Source of the DNA: CBFGTJ01 sp965651815
GTDB taxonomy: Bacteria > Actinomycetota > Acidimicrobiia > Acidimicrobiales > Microtrichaceae
Assembly (NCBI GenBank): GCA_965651815.1
Contig: CBFGTJ010000010.1
Location: 1-35,175, forward strand
Direction of reading: 5' to 3'
DNA length: 35,175 nt
Positions 23,611-31,956 of this stretch are shown piece by piece. The notes beneath the pieces were generated by a model. That model searched no databases and had not been told where the DNA came from. It was given only the letters and a program-made list of their open reading frames with translations. The number at the start of each line of letters is the position of its first letter. Within the stretch, counting starts at the first letter, position 1. The position numbers were made by a program, and so were the translations under genes.

Positions 23611-24531
23611 ATGGGATCGGCGATCGAGGTGTCGGGGCTGGTCAAGACGTTCGGTCCCACCACCGCCCTCGACGGCCTCGACCTCGAGGTGCGCACCGGC
23701 GAGGTGCACGGGTTCCTCGGCCCCAACGGTGCCGGCAAGACCGTGACGATCCGGATCCTGCTCGGCCTGCTCCGTCCCGACCGCGGGTCGGTCACGCTGC
23801 TCGGCGGGGACCCGTGGCACGACGCCGTGCAGCTCCACCGCCGGATCGCGTACGTGCCCGGCGACGTGAACCTGTGGCCGAACCTGACCGGCGGTGAGGT
23901 CATCGACCTGCTCGGCCGGCTGCGCGGCGGGCTCGACGAGCGGCGGCGGGACGAGCTGCTCGAGCGGTTCCGCCTCGACCCGCGCCGCAAGGCGCGCACC
24001 TACTCGAAGGGCAACCGCCAGAAGGTGGCGCTGGTCGCGGCGCTCGCCTCCGACGCGGAGCTGTACGTGCTCGACGAACCCACCGCCGGGCTCGACCCGC
24101 TCATGGAGGCCACCTTCCAGGAGGAGGTCCTGGCCCTCGCGGGCGAGGGGCGCACCGTGCTGCTGTCGAGCCACATCCTCGCCGAGGTCGAGCGGCTGTG
24201 CGACCGGGTGAGCATCATCCGGCTCGGCCGCACCGTGCAGAGCGGCTCCCTCTCGGAGCTCCGCCACCTGACGCGCACGACGATCTCGGTGTCGACCGAC
24301 CGTCCCGTCACCGGCCTCGAGGAGCACCCGGGGGTGCACGACGTCGCGCGGGAGGACGGCCGGGTCAGCTTCGACGTGGACGGCGACGAGCTCGGCGCCG
24401 TGCTGCGCCACCTCACCGAGTTCGGGGTGCGGTCCCTCACGAGCAACCCGCCCACGCTCGAGGAGCTGTTCCTGCGCCACTACGGGGACGACCTGGCCGC
24501 GACCGCGCCGGACGCACCGGACGACCCGTGA
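23611..24531 (+). CDS. ABC exporter ATP-binding protein (antibiotic/drug type)
   Basis: 306-residue ATPase of an ABC-2-type exporter. Walker A GPNGAGKT (37-44), Walker B LYVLDEPTAGLDP and switch His LLSSHILAEVERL are intact. The signature is the variant YSKGNRQKVALVAAL in place of LSGGQ, usual in this drug-efflux subfamily. The C-terminal 90 residues (SVSTDRPVTGL...LTSNPPTLEELFLRHYGDD) are the accessory domain common to these proteins. ATG 23611 is chosen over longer frames because homology begins at IEVSGLVKTFG; translation may be leaderless. The stop overlaps the permease GTG start by four bases. Divergent from the Ugp-like operon. The exported compound is unknown. Confidence 0.92.
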   Translation: MGSAIEVSGLVKTFGPTTALDGLDLEVRTGEVHGFLGPNGAGKTVTIRILLGLLRPDRGSVTLLGGDPWHDAVQLHRRIAYVPGDVNLWPNLTGGEVIDLLGRLRGGLDERRRDELLERFRLDPRRKARTYSKGNRQKVALVAALASDAELYVLDEPTAGLDPLMEATFQEEVLALAGEGRTVLLSSHILAEVERLCDRVSIIRLGRTVQSGSLSELRHLTRTTISVSTDRPVTGLEEHPGVHDVAREDGRVSFDVDGDELGAVLRHLTEFGVRSLTSNPPTLEELFLRHYGDDLAATAPDAPDDP

Positions 24532-26231
24532 GCGAGCCGGCGGCCCTCGACGACCGCGCGGCCGTGGGCCCGGCCGGGACCTCGCACGCCGAACGCCCGC
24601 GGGCGGCGGTGCGTCCCGCCCGCCCCGCCGCCGGCGGCACCCTGGTCGGCACCGGCGTCCTCGTCCGCCACGTGCTCCGGCTCGACCGGGTGCGCCTCCC
24701 GGTGTGGATCGGCGCGATCGTCGCGCTCGTCCTCTTCTCGGCGATCAGCATCATGGACCTGTACCCGACGCCGGAGGACGCCGCCGCGTACGCCCGGCTG
24801 ATGCAGGACAACCCGACCTTCACCGCGATCGGCGGACCGGGCCTCGGCCTGGACGACCGGCCCGACCCCGGCGCGGTGCTCGTCAACGAGACCACCCTGT
24901 GGGTCGCGCTCGCGTGCGCGGTGATGAGCGTGCTGCTGGTCACCCGGCACACCCGCAGCGAGGAGGAGAGCGAGCGGCTCGACCTCGTCCGCTCGACCGT
25001 GGTCGGCCGGCACGCGCCGTCCGTGGCGGCCCTGGTGGTGGTGTGCGGCGCGAACCTGGCCATCGGGCTCCTCTCCTGGGTGGCGGTCGTGGCGGCCGGG
25101 TTCGACCCGGTCGGGTCCGTCGCGTTCGCCGCGTCGTTCGCCGCCTGCGGGATCGTCTTCACCGGGATCGGCGCCGTGGCCGCCCAGCTCACCTCCAGCG
25201 GGCGGGCCACGATCGGCCTGTCGCTGGCGGTGCTCGGCACCGCGTACGTCGTGCGCATGGCGGGCGACCTGGGTGACGGCACGCTGTCGTGGCTGTCGCC
25301 GCTCGGCTGGACCCACCAGCTCCGCGCCTACGCGGGCGAGCGGTGGTGGGTGCTCGGCCTCTCGGTCGTCGCGGCGGCCGGGTCGTTCGTCGTCGCCGCC
25401 GTCCTCTCCGAGCACCGGGACCTCGGCGCCGGGATGCTCCCGCAGCGACTGGGGCGGGCGCGTGCCGCCGCGACGCTCACGCCCCGCGGCGGCCTCGCCT
25501 TCCGTCTGCAGCGGGGGCAGCTGGCGGGCTGGTCGATCGGGCTCGCGCTGCTCGGCGCCGTGTACGGCTCGGTCGGCCAGGACGTCGAGCAGATGTTCGA
25601 GGACAACCCGGAGCTGCAGGACTTCGTCGACCTGTCGGGGGAGGCGCCGCTGGTCGACTCCTTCGTCTCGTACACCCTGCTCCTCGGCGCCATGCTCGCC
25701 GCGGGCTACGCCGTCTCGTCGGTGCTCCGCATGCGCACCGAGGAGCGGACCGGTCGCGCCGACCTGCTCCTCGGGGGGCCGCTCCCGCGGCCGGCGTGGA
25801 TGGCCAGCCAGCTGTGGGTGACCGTCGTCGGCACCGCGCTGCTCCTCGCGGCGTCCGGGCTCGGCACCGGGGTCGGGCTCGCGGTCGCGCTCGACGAACC
25901 GGGCCGCGTCCTGTCGTCGGTCGGCGCGTCGCTGGCGCACCTGCCCGCCGTGCTCGTGGTCGTGGGGGCAGCGGTCGCGCTGTGGGGCCTGCGCCCCGCC
26001 TGGTCGTCGGCCGCGTGGGCCGTCGTCGCGCTGGTCGTCGCGGTCGGGCTCTTCGGCGACCTGCTGCGCCTCCCGGGCTGGGTGCGCCGGATCTCCCCGC
26101 TCGAGCACTCACCCGGCATGCCCGCCGAACCGTTCGACGCGCTGCCGCTGGCCGTGCTCGTGCTGGTGGCCGCGGCGCTCCTCGCCGCCGGGGTCGCCGG
26201 GTTCGCCCGCCGCGACGTCGCGGCCACCTGA
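24528..26231 (+). CDS. Large ABC-2 exporter permease (polyketide-antibiotic exporter-like)
   Basis: 567-residue membrane protein with two homologous-looking halves and roughly twelve hydrophobic segments, as in actinobacterial ABC exporters annotated as antibiotic transporters. After a 50-residue Ala/Pro-rich cytoplasmic start, segments include RLPVWIGAIVALVLFSAISI, TTLWVALACAVMSVLLV, SVAALVVVCGANLAIGLLSW and, in the second half, LAGWSIGLALLGAVYGSVGQ and AVLVVVGAAVALWGL. The motifs TRHTRSEEESERLDLVRSTV and RMRTEERTGRADLLLGGPL are the equivalent loops of the two halves, supporting internal duplication. Start GTG 24528 overlaps the ATPase stop (GTGA). The gene is followed nine bases later by the endonuclease V-like gene. 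Confidence 0.88.
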   Translation: MSEPAALDDRAAVGPAGTSHAERPRAAVRPARPAAGGTLVGTGVLVRHVLRLDRVRLPVWIGAIVALVLFSAISIMDLYPTPEDAAAYARLMQDNPTFTAIGGPGLGLDDRPDPGAVLVNETTLWVALACAVMSVLLVTRHTRSEEESERLDLVRSTVVGRHAPSVAALVVVCGANLAIGLLSWVAVVAAGFDPVGSVAFAASFAACGIVFTGIGAVAAQLTSSGRATIGLSLAVLGTAYVVRMAGDLGDGTLSWLSPLGWTHQLRAYAGERWWVLGLSVVAAAGSFVVAAVLSEHRDLGAGMLPQRLGRARAAATLTPRGGLAFRLQRGQLAGWSIGLALLGAVYGSVGQDVEQMFEDNPELQDFVDLSGEAPLVDSFVSYTLLLGAMLAAGYAVSSVLRMRTEERTGRADLLLGGPLPRPAWMASQLWVTVVGTALLLAASGLGTGVGLAVALDEPGRVLSSVGASLAHLPAVLVVVGAAVALWGLRPAWSSAAWAVVALVVAVGLFGDLLRLPGWVRRISPLEHSPGMPAEPFDALPLAVLVLVAAALLAAGVAGFARRDVAAT

Positions 26232-26240
26232 CGGAGGCCC

Positions 26241-26972
26241 GTGGGGACTGCCGCGGTGCCACCCACCTGGCCCGACGTCGGGTCGCTGCAGCGCGAGCAG
26301 GAGGAGGTGGGCTCGCTCGACCCCCCGCCGTGGGCGCCACCCGATCGGCCGCTGGTCGCCGCCGCGGCGTTCGTCGCGTTCGCCCGCGGCGAGGCGGGCC
26401 CCGGCGCCGAGGGCGACCGGGCGTGGGTGGGCGCCGCGGTGGTCGCCGAGGACGGACGGCCGCTGCGCACCGCGGTCGTGCGGGGCCGCGCGGGTGGCCC
26501 CTACCGGCCCGGCCTGCTCGCCCACCGGGAGGGCCGGATGACCGTCGAGGCGCTGGCCACGGTGATCGACGGCGGTCCCGCGGTCGACGTGCTCGTGCTC
26601 GACGCGACGGGCCGCGACCACCCGCGGCGGTGCGGGCTGGCGGTCCACCTCGGCTGGCTCCTCGACCTGCCCTCGGTCGGGGTCACCCACCGCCTGCTCA
26701 CCCGCCGGGACGCACCCGTGCCGCGATGTGCCGGGCGCGGCCCCTCGGAGGTGGTCCACGGCCCCGAGGGTCCCGTGGCGAGGTGGGTCTGCACGCGGGT
26801 CGGCGCGCGGCCGGTGGTCGCCCACGCGGGGTGGCGCACCGATCCCGACGTCGCCGCGCAGGTGGTGCTGCGGACCTCCGCTCGAGCCCGGACCCCCGAA
26901 CCGCTCCGCCGGGCCCGGGAGCTGGCCCGGGTCGCGCGTGCGGTCGCGGGCGCCGGGCGCCCGACCGGCTGA
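26241..26972 (+). CDS. Endonuclease V-like protein with altered active site
   Basis: 243 residues homologous to deoxyinosine-specific endonuclease V (Nfi), recognised by WPDVGSLQREQEEV, PYRPGLLAHREGRMTVEAL, VLVLDATGRDHPRRCGLAVHLGWLLDLPSVGV and the C-terminal VVAHAGWRTDPDVAAQVVLR. Two catalytic acids are kept: Glu97 (HRE) and Asp121 (LVLD). The first catalytic Asp, normally in GVDVSF, is absent (VAAAAFVAF near 39-47), and the usual Lys of GVAK is His150 (GVTH). DG-G of the canonical D-G-H-G motif reads DATG. It is therefore probably not a normal inosine nuclease; it might bind nucleic acid or have a changed activity. GTG 26241 lies close behind GGAGG. Same strand as and nine bases after the exporter permease gene. 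Confidence 0.8.
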   Translation: MGTAAVPPTWPDVGSLQREQEEVGSLDPPPWAPPDRPLVAAAAFVAFARGEAGPGAEGDRAWVGAAVVAEDGRPLRTAVVRGRAGGPYRPGLLAHREGRMTVEALATVIDGGPAVDVLVLDATGRDHPRRCGLAVHLGWLLDLPSVGVTHRLLTRRDAPVPRCAGRGPSEVVHGPEGPVARWVCTRVGARPVVAHAGWRTDPDVAAQVVLRTSARARTPEPLRRARELARVARAVAGAGRPTG

Positions 26973-27043
26973 GCGACCGCGGGAACCTCCGGTGGGGCCG
27001 GGCCCGGTGGGACCGCGGCGACGGGAGCCTGCAGAATGGGCGG

Positions 27044-28777
27044 ATGGCGACGCTGTTGAGAGGCGGGACGGTCTTCGACGGGGACGGCGGCCCGGGGCGG
27101 CGCGCGGACGTGCTCGTCGTGGACGACCGGGTGGAGCGGATCGGCGAGGTCCGGGAGGTGCCGCCGGACACCGTCGAGATCGACGCCACCGGCTGCTGGG
27201 TGACCCCGGGGTTCGTCGACATCCACACCCACTACGACGCGGAGCTGGAGTTCGCCCCGTCGCTGTCGGAGTCGCTGCGCCACGGCGTGACGACCGTGCT
27301 CGTCGGGTCGTGCGGCCTGTCGTTCGCGGTCGGCGAGCCCGAGGACCTCGCCGACATGTTCTGCCGCGTCGAGGGGGTGCCCCGCGACGGCGTGCTCCCG
27401 CTGCTCGAGCGGGTCGTCGACTGGGACTCGCCGGCCGGATACCTCGACCACCTGTCGACCCTGCCGCTCGGACCGAACGTGGTGTCGCTGCTCGGCCACT
27501 CGGCGATCCGCGCGAGGGCGATGGGCTTCGGCCGCTCCGTCGACGAGCGCGAGCGGCCGACCCCCGCCGAGCTGGACCTCATGGTGCGGATGGTCGACGA
27601 GGCCCTCGACGCCGGCTACCTGGGCCTGTCGGTCAACACGCTGCCCTGGGACAAGCTCGACGGCTCCCGCTACCGCAGCCGGCCCACGCCGTCGGTGTTC
27701 GCCCGCTGGTCCGAGTACCGCGCGCTCGTCGGCCCCGTGCGCGACCGGGGCGCCGTGTTCCAGGCGGTGCCCAACATCCAGACCCGCTGGAACCTGGCGC
27801 TGTTCGCCGTCCTCGCGTCGAAGGTCGGCCACCCGCCACTGCGGACGATGCTGATCTCGATGGCCGACACGGTCTCGGTGCGCGGCCTGCACCGGGCGCT
27901 CGGGGCGTTCCTGTGGGTTGCCCGCCGCGCCCTCGGTGCGGACCTGCGGATGCAATCGCTGCCGAACGTGTTCGACATGTGGATCGACGGCCTCGAGAAC
28001 CCGATCATCGAGGAGCTCGGGGCGGGCACCGAGGTGCTGCACCTGGACCGCTCGGTGCGCGGCGAGCTCATGACCGAGCCGGGGTGGCGACGCCGGTTCC
28101 GCTCCCAGTGGACCGACAAGCTGCGCGGCCGGGTGTACCACCGTGACCTGCGCGAGGCCCGCATCGTCGGCGCCCCCGAGCCCGGGCTCGTCGGGCGGAC
28201 CTTCGCCGAGGTCGCGGCCGAGCGCGGGGTGGACCCCCTCGACTGCTTCATGGACCTCATCGCGGAGCACGGGAACCACCTGCGGTGGCACACGGTCATC
28301 GCGAACGACCGCCGGGACGAGCTCGAGTGGATCGCCGCGCACCCGCAGGTGCTCATCGGCTTCTCCGACGCGGGCGCCCACCTGCGCAACATGGGCTTCT
28401 ACAACTTCCCGCTGCAGCTGCTCCGGCTCGCCGCCGACGCCCAGCGGGAGGGCCGCGAGTTCATGTCGATCGGCCGGGCGGTGCACCGGGTCACCGGCGA
28501 GCTCGCCGACTACCTCGGCATCGACGCCGGCCGCCTGCGCGCGGGTGGACGTGCGGACCTCGTGGTGGTCGACCCGGAGGGCCTCGACGACTCGCTCGAC
28601 GAGCTCCACGAGGTGCCGATGCCGGGGTTCCCGGACCTCGACCGGCTGGTGCGTCGCAACGACCGGGCGGTGCGCGCGGTGGTGGTCAACGGCCGGGTCG
28701 CCTGGGACGGCCGCGAGTGCGCGCCCGACCTCGGCAAGGCCGACCACTACGGTCAGTTGCTGCGCGGCCGCTACTGA
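27044..28777 (+). CDS. N-acyl-D-amino-acid deacylase-like amidohydrolase
   Basis: 577-residue metal-dependent hydrolase of the amidohydrolase superfamily (D-aminoacylase/Amidohydro_3 group). The N-terminal small domain leads into TPGFVDIHTHYDAELEF (metal His61 and His63). Cys90 in VGSCGLS is the Cys ligand typical of D-aminoacylases, GHSAIRARAMG (H152) follows, and Asp442 in GFSDAGAHLRNMGFYNF is the catalytic Asp. The C-terminus closes the small beta domain with GGRADLVVVDPE and VVVNGRVAWDG. Relatives hydrolyse N-acyl-D-amino acids or other cyclic and linear amides; many in Actinobacteria have no assigned substrate. ATG 27044 has no strong ribosome site. First gene of a co-directional cluster with a P450 (21-base gap) and an LLM oxidoreductase, suggesting a catabolic pathway. 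Confidence 0.87.
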   Translation: MATLLRGGTVFDGDGGPGRRADVLVVDDRVERIGEVREVPPDTVEIDATGCWVTPGFVDIHTHYDAELEFAPSLSESLRHGVTTVLVGSCGLSFAVGEPEDLADMFCRVEGVPRDGVLPLLERVVDWDSPAGYLDHLSTLPLGPNVVSLLGHSAIRARAMGFGRSVDERERPTPAELDLMVRMVDEALDAGYLGLSVNTLPWDKLDGSRYRSRPTPSVFARWSEYRALVGPVRDRGAVFQAVPNIQTRWNLALFAVLASKVGHPPLRTMLISMADTVSVRGLHRALGAFLWVARRALGADLRMQSLPNVFDMWIDGLENPIIEELGAGTEVLHLDRSVRGELMTEPGWRRRFRSQWTDKLRGRVYHRDLREARIVGAPEPGLVGRTFAEVAAERGVDPLDCFMDLIAEHGNHLRWHTVIANDRRDELEWIAAHPQVLIGFSDAGAHLRNMGFYNFPLQLLRLAADAQREGREFMSIGRAVHRVTGELADYLGIDAGRLRAGGRADLVVVDPEGLDDSLDELHEVPMPGFPDLDRLVRRNDRAVRAVVVNGRVAWDGRECAPDLGKADHYGQLLRGRY

Positions 28778-28798
28778 GCGTCCGGAAAGGGGGCATTC

Positions 28799-30064
28799 GT
28801 GACCGACCAGGCCATCTCCACCAGCACCGACCCCCGGGGGCGGATCTTCATCACCCCGGAGGCCTTCGGCGACATGCAGCAGTGGCACGAGATCGCGGCC
28901 GAGCTCCGGCGCGAGGCTCCCGTGCTGCGCGTCGAGGAGGAGGGCTGGACGCCGTTCTGGGCGATCACCCGCCACGCGGACGTGTTCGAGGTCTCCCGGC
29001 GCAGCGACATCTTCTGGAACACCGAGTACTCGGCCCCCGGCCCGGACAGCACCTACCAGCTGCTCCAGGCGCTCGGCTTCGAGCTGCCCCGCACGCTGGT
29101 GCACCTGCACGGCGAGGTGCACGACAAGTACCGCAAGGTCACCAACGACTGGTTCAAGCCGGCGGCGGTCAAGAAGCTGCAGCCGATGGTGGAGCAGATC
29201 GCGGACGAGTACCTCGACAAGCTCGCCGAGCTCGGCCCCGAATGCGACTTCGCGCGCGACATCGCGGTGCCGTACACGATCCGCGTGATCATGAGCATCT
29301 ACGGCGTGCCCAAGGAGGACGAGCCGCTGATGCTGCGGCTCACCCAGGGCATCTTCGGCGCGGGTGACCCCGAGTACATGGGGGACTTCAGCGACCCGAT
29401 GGAGATGCTCACCGAGACCATCGGCACGTTCCAGCAGTACTTCGCGGAGCTCACCGAGGACCGGCGGGCCAACCCCCGCAACGACCTGGCGACGGTGCTC
29501 GCGAACGGCACCGTCGACGGCGAGCCGCTCGGCGAGACGGAGCTGCTCTGGTACTACATCATCGTCGCCACGGCAGGGCACGACACCACGTCGTACGCGC
29601 TGTCCGGCGGGCTCGAGCAGCTGCTGCGGCACCCGGACCAGCTCCAGGCGCTGCGCGACGAGCCGGAGCTCGCCCACAACGCCACCGAGGAGGCGATCCG
29701 CTGGACCAGCCCGGTCCGCAGCTTCTTCCGGTGGGTGCAGGAGGACACCGAGCTCGGCGGGGTCCCGATCCCGAAGGGCGACGTGGTGCTGACCTCGTAC
29801 CCGTCGGCCAACCGCGACGAGGACGTGTTCGTCGACCCGATGCGCTTCGACATCCGGCGTCCCGACGCCGACAAGCACCTCGCGTTCGGGCTCGGCATGC
29901 ACTACTGCCTCGGCGCCCAGGTCGCGAGGCGGGAGATCCGGACCATGTTGGTGAAGCTCCTCGAGCGGACACGCCACATCGAGCTGGCCGGCGAGCCCGA
30001 GTGGTCGCCGACCCACTTCGTGAGCGGCGTGAAGCACCTGCCGGTCCGCTACGAGCTCCGCTGA
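28799..30064 (+). CDS. Cytochrome P450 monooxygenase
   Basis: 421-residue soluble bacterial (class I type) P450. I-helix oxygen-activation motif TAGHDTTSYAL (A258-T264 region), K-helix ExxR as EEAIRW (E298, R301), and heme-binding loop FGLGMHYCLGAQVARREI with the proximal thiolate Cys370. The protein needs a ferredoxin and reductase, neither of which is encoded nearby. Substrate cannot be assigned; related actinobacterial P450s oxidise terpenoids, steroids or fatty acids. GTG 28799 follows GGAAAGGGGG at about 28784-28793. Located between the amidohydrolase and the LLM oxidoreductase (four-base gap), probably one transcript. Confidence 0.93.
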   Translation: MTDQAISTSTDPRGRIFITPEAFGDMQQWHEIAAELRREAPVLRVEEEGWTPFWAITRHADVFEVSRRSDIFWNTEYSAPGPDSTYQLLQALGFELPRTLVHLHGEVHDKYRKVTNDWFKPAAVKKLQPMVEQIADEYLDKLAELGPECDFARDIAVPYTIRVIMSIYGVPKEDEPLMLRLTQGIFGAGDPEYMGDFSDPMEMLTETIGTFQQYFAELTEDRRANPRNDLATVLANGTVDGEPLGETELLWYYIIVATAGHDTTSYALSGGLEQLLRHPDQLQALRDEPELAHNATEEAIRWTSPVRSFFRWVQEDTELGGVPIPKGDVVLTSYPSANRDEDVFVDPMRFDIRRPDADKHLAFGLGMHYCLGAQVARREIRTMLVKLLERTRHIELAGEPEWSPTHFVSGVKHLPVRYELR

Positions 30065-30068
30065 GGCC

Positions 30069-30947
30069 GTGGAGGTCGGCGTCGCGCTGCCGACGATGGC
30101 GCGCGGCTACACGCGGGAGACGACCCTCGAGTGGTGCAGGGGCATCGACGAGGGGCCGTTCTCGAGCATCTCCTGTGGGGAGCGCTGGACGTTCCACAAC
30201 CCCGAGGTGGTCGTCACCAACGCGGCGGCGGCCGCGCTGACCGAGCGCGTGCGGGTGTTCGTCAACCTGGTGGTGCTGCCGATCCACCCGGTCGCCCTGG
30301 TGGCGAAGCAGGTCGCCACCCTGGACGTCCTCAGCGGCGGTCGGTTGACCGTCGGTGTGGGCGTGGGTGGCCGGGAGCACGACTACCGCGCCGCGGGTGC
30401 GACGATGGCGGGGCGCCACCAGCGCCTCGACGACGGCGTCGCCGAGCTCCGTCGGCTCTGGAGCGGGGAGGCCCCGTTCGAGGGTGCGGATCCGGTGGGG
30501 CCGCCGTGCGTGCAGCCGGGCGGGCCGCCGCTGCTGGCCGGGGCGATGGGCCCGAAGGCGCTCGCCCGCGCGGCGCGCTGGGCCGACGGTGTGTCCGGGT
30601 TCTCGATCGGCGCGGACGCACGCGAGATGGCCGACGCCGTCACTGCCGCGCACCGGGCGTGGGAGGACGCCGGCCGGAGCGAGGCGCCACGGGTGACCAG
30701 CGGGTGCTTCTACGCGCTCGGGGTCGACGATCCCCGCGCGGCGCTGCGCGGCTTCACCCACGAGTACCTGCGCATCTTCGGCGAGGGGTTCGCCGGCCCG
30801 ATGGCCGACGCCGCGCCGGTGTGGAACGTCGACGCGCTGCACCGGGCCCTCGAGGACGCTGCGGCGGCCGGCGTGGACGAGTTCATCCTCGGGCCCGCGA
30901 CGGTCGACCCCGCCTGCCTCGACGCCACCGTCGCCGCCCTCACCTGA
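30069..30947 (+). CDS. LLM-class (F420-dependent type) oxidoreductase
   Basis: 292-residue luciferase-like TIM-barrel flavin/F420 oxidoreductase. Typical strand and loop sequences: MEVGVALPTMARG at the start, VRVFVNLVVLPIHPVALVAKQVATLDVLSGGRLTVGVGVG in the cofactor region, RHQRLDDGVAELRRLW and a C-terminal DEFILGPATVDPACLDATVAAL. Slightly shorter than many members, with most insertions reduced. Actinobacterial relatives use F420H2 or FMN; cofactor and substrate are inferred. GTG 30069 lies four bases after the P450 stop, so co-transcription with the P450 and amidohydrolase is likely. The convergent DUF559 gene ends 73 bases downstream. Confidence 0.9.
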   Translation: MEVGVALPTMARGYTRETTLEWCRGIDEGPFSSISCGERWTFHNPEVVVTNAAAAALTERVRVFVNLVVLPIHPVALVAKQVATLDVLSGGRLTVGVGVGGREHDYRAAGATMAGRHQRLDDGVAELRRLWSGEAPFEGADPVGPPCVQPGGPPLLAGAMGPKALARAARWADGVSGFSIGADAREMADAVTAAHRAWEDAGRSEAPRVTSGCFYALGVDDPRAALRGFTHEYLRIFGEGFAGPMADAAPVWNVDALHRALEDAAAAGVDEFILGPATVDPACLDATVAALT

Positions 30948-30970
30948 CCCCGCCCCCGCCCCCGCCCCGC
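30948..30970. repeat. C-rich CCCCCG short tandem repeat
   Basis: Immediately after the LLM oxidoreductase stop, about three copies of CCCCCG form a cytosine-rich tract before the first long palindrome. Simple-sequence repeat; it may mark the insertion boundary or be incidental. Confidence 0.5.
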
Positions 30971-30980
30971 GCCGCTCCCG

Positions 30981-31028
30981 TTCTGCGATGCACACGTGCT
31001 GGATCTCCAGCACGCATGCATCACGGAA
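30981..31028. repeat. Long imperfect palindrome, left boundary of DUF559 unit
   Basis: Core CGTGCTGGA-TC-TCCAGCACG (30995-31014), then a CA/CA mismatch, then GATGCA / TGCATC arms (30987-31022), with weaker pairing out to TTC / GAA at 30981 and 31028. The core is the same as that of the right-hand palindrome except at the centre. The stop codon of the DUF559 gene (31021-31023) lies in its right arm. Confidence 0.85.
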
Positions 31029-31956
31029 CTCGGAGTTGGGCCCGACGCATCGCGGCGCGGACCCGTTCGACGCACTCCCTCGGGCGGCTCCACACGTCGA
31101 CGTCGGTCAGCTCGACGACCTCGTAGCCGGCTCGTCGCAAGGCCTCGAGGCGTGCGGCGTCGGCGACGCGGTCGCAGAGCGCCGCGTGGTACCGCTCGCT
31201 CTGGATCTCCACGATCACGGGAAGCTCGACGTGGCGGAAGTCGACCCGCCCCGTCCAGCGGGCGTCACCACCCGAGTCGACCTGCCGCCGCATCGCGATG
31301 CCCGCGTCGTCGAACAGGCGCATGGCGCGGCCCTCGAGCCCCGATGCCGGTGGCACGTATCCGGGCCCACGCTCGGCGAGGTACTCGCGCAACCCTGCGA
31401 TCCCGTTCCGACCGCGGGCGCCGTAGTGGTCCAGGAACCGCTCGATCGACGGTCCCGACAGGAGCCGCATCGACCACAGGGAGTCGGTGAGGCGAGCGGC
31501 GCGCTCGACGCTGCACACGGCGAACAGCTGCATGGCGACGAGCTCGGGTCGGCAGATCGGCACGTCGTCGAGTCGGGTCAGCCACTCCGTCGGTAGGGCC
31601 CTGACGCGGTGCAGGACCGCCAACTCGGATCGACGTCGGCTGGCGCTCGTCCTCACCACGTGCGCGGGGCGGGCGGAGCAGCCGGTCAGCCCCCACCACC
31701 GTGCGGCGGGCAGGTGCGACAGCGCCGCGCCGGGACCCGAGTCGAGCACCGCGACCACGAGGCGCTGTGCCTCGGTGCGGGGTGAGCCCCGACGGCGGAA
31801 CACCTCGCTCGTGACCTGCTCCCACTCCTTGGCCGGGAGGAGGTAGCGGGCCACGTGCGGAGGGAGGCCGGCACGGCGCAGCTGGAACCGGGCGACCACG
31901 CCGTGCTGCTGCTCTGCGACCCGAATCGCGATGCGAGCGTGCTGGAAATCCAGCAC
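31021..31956 (-). CDS. AbiEi-like wHTH / DUF559 (Vsr-like nuclease fold) protein bounded by palindromes
   Basis: 311-residue protein with an N-terminal AbiEi-antitoxin-like winged helix (about 12-90: VAEQQHGVVARFQLRRAGL, then GAALSHLPAARWWGL) and a C-terminal DUF559 domain of the Vsr/PD-(D/E)XK fold (about 205-305). The candidate active-site residues are Asp239 in GRVDFRHVEL and Glu250 in PVIVEIQSERYH, with CDRVADAARLEALRRAGYEVVELTDVDV completing the fold. In many relatives the segment after VE is IDG; here it is IQS. The protein may be a nuclease or a DNA-binding relative; no partner AbiEii toxin gene is adjacent. The only plausible start is GTG 31956, inside the right palindrome, with no ribosome site; the stop is inside the left palindrome. 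Sits between the LLM gene and icd. Confidence 0.75.
   Translation of the reverse strand: MLDFQHARIAIRVAEQQHGVVARFQLRRAGLPPHVARYLLPAKEWEQVTSEVFRRRGSPRTEAQRLVVAVLDSGPGAALSHLPAARWWGLTGCSARPAHVVRTSASRRRSELAVLHRVRALPTEWLTRLDDVPICRPELVAMQLFAVCSVERAARLTDSLWSMRLLSGPSIERFLDHYGARGRNGIAGLREYLAERGPGYVPPASGLEGRAMRLFDDAGIAMRRQVDSGGDARWTGRVDFRHVELPVIVEIQSERYHAALCDRVADAARLEALRRAGYEVVELTDVDVWSRPRECVERVRAAMRRAQLRVP

Noticed and set aside
25289..27043. Upstream extension of the amidohydrolase frame through the exporter permease and endonuclease V genes
   Set aside because: Composition typical of a shadow frame; amidohydrolase homology begins at MATLLRGGTVFDG encoded from 27044.
26501..30037. Very long open frame (over 1100 codons) on the minus strand opposite the deacylase and P450 genes
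   Set aside because: High-GC antisense artefact: composition is His/Arg/Val/Glu-rich without family motifs, and the plus strand carries three clearly recognisable enzymes.
31021..31956. DUF559 gene as the antitoxin half of a type IV AbiE toxin-antitoxin system
   Set aside because: Only the N-terminal domain resembles AbiEi and no AbiEii nucleotidyltransferase gene lies next to it; the C-terminal DUF559 domain points elsewhere.
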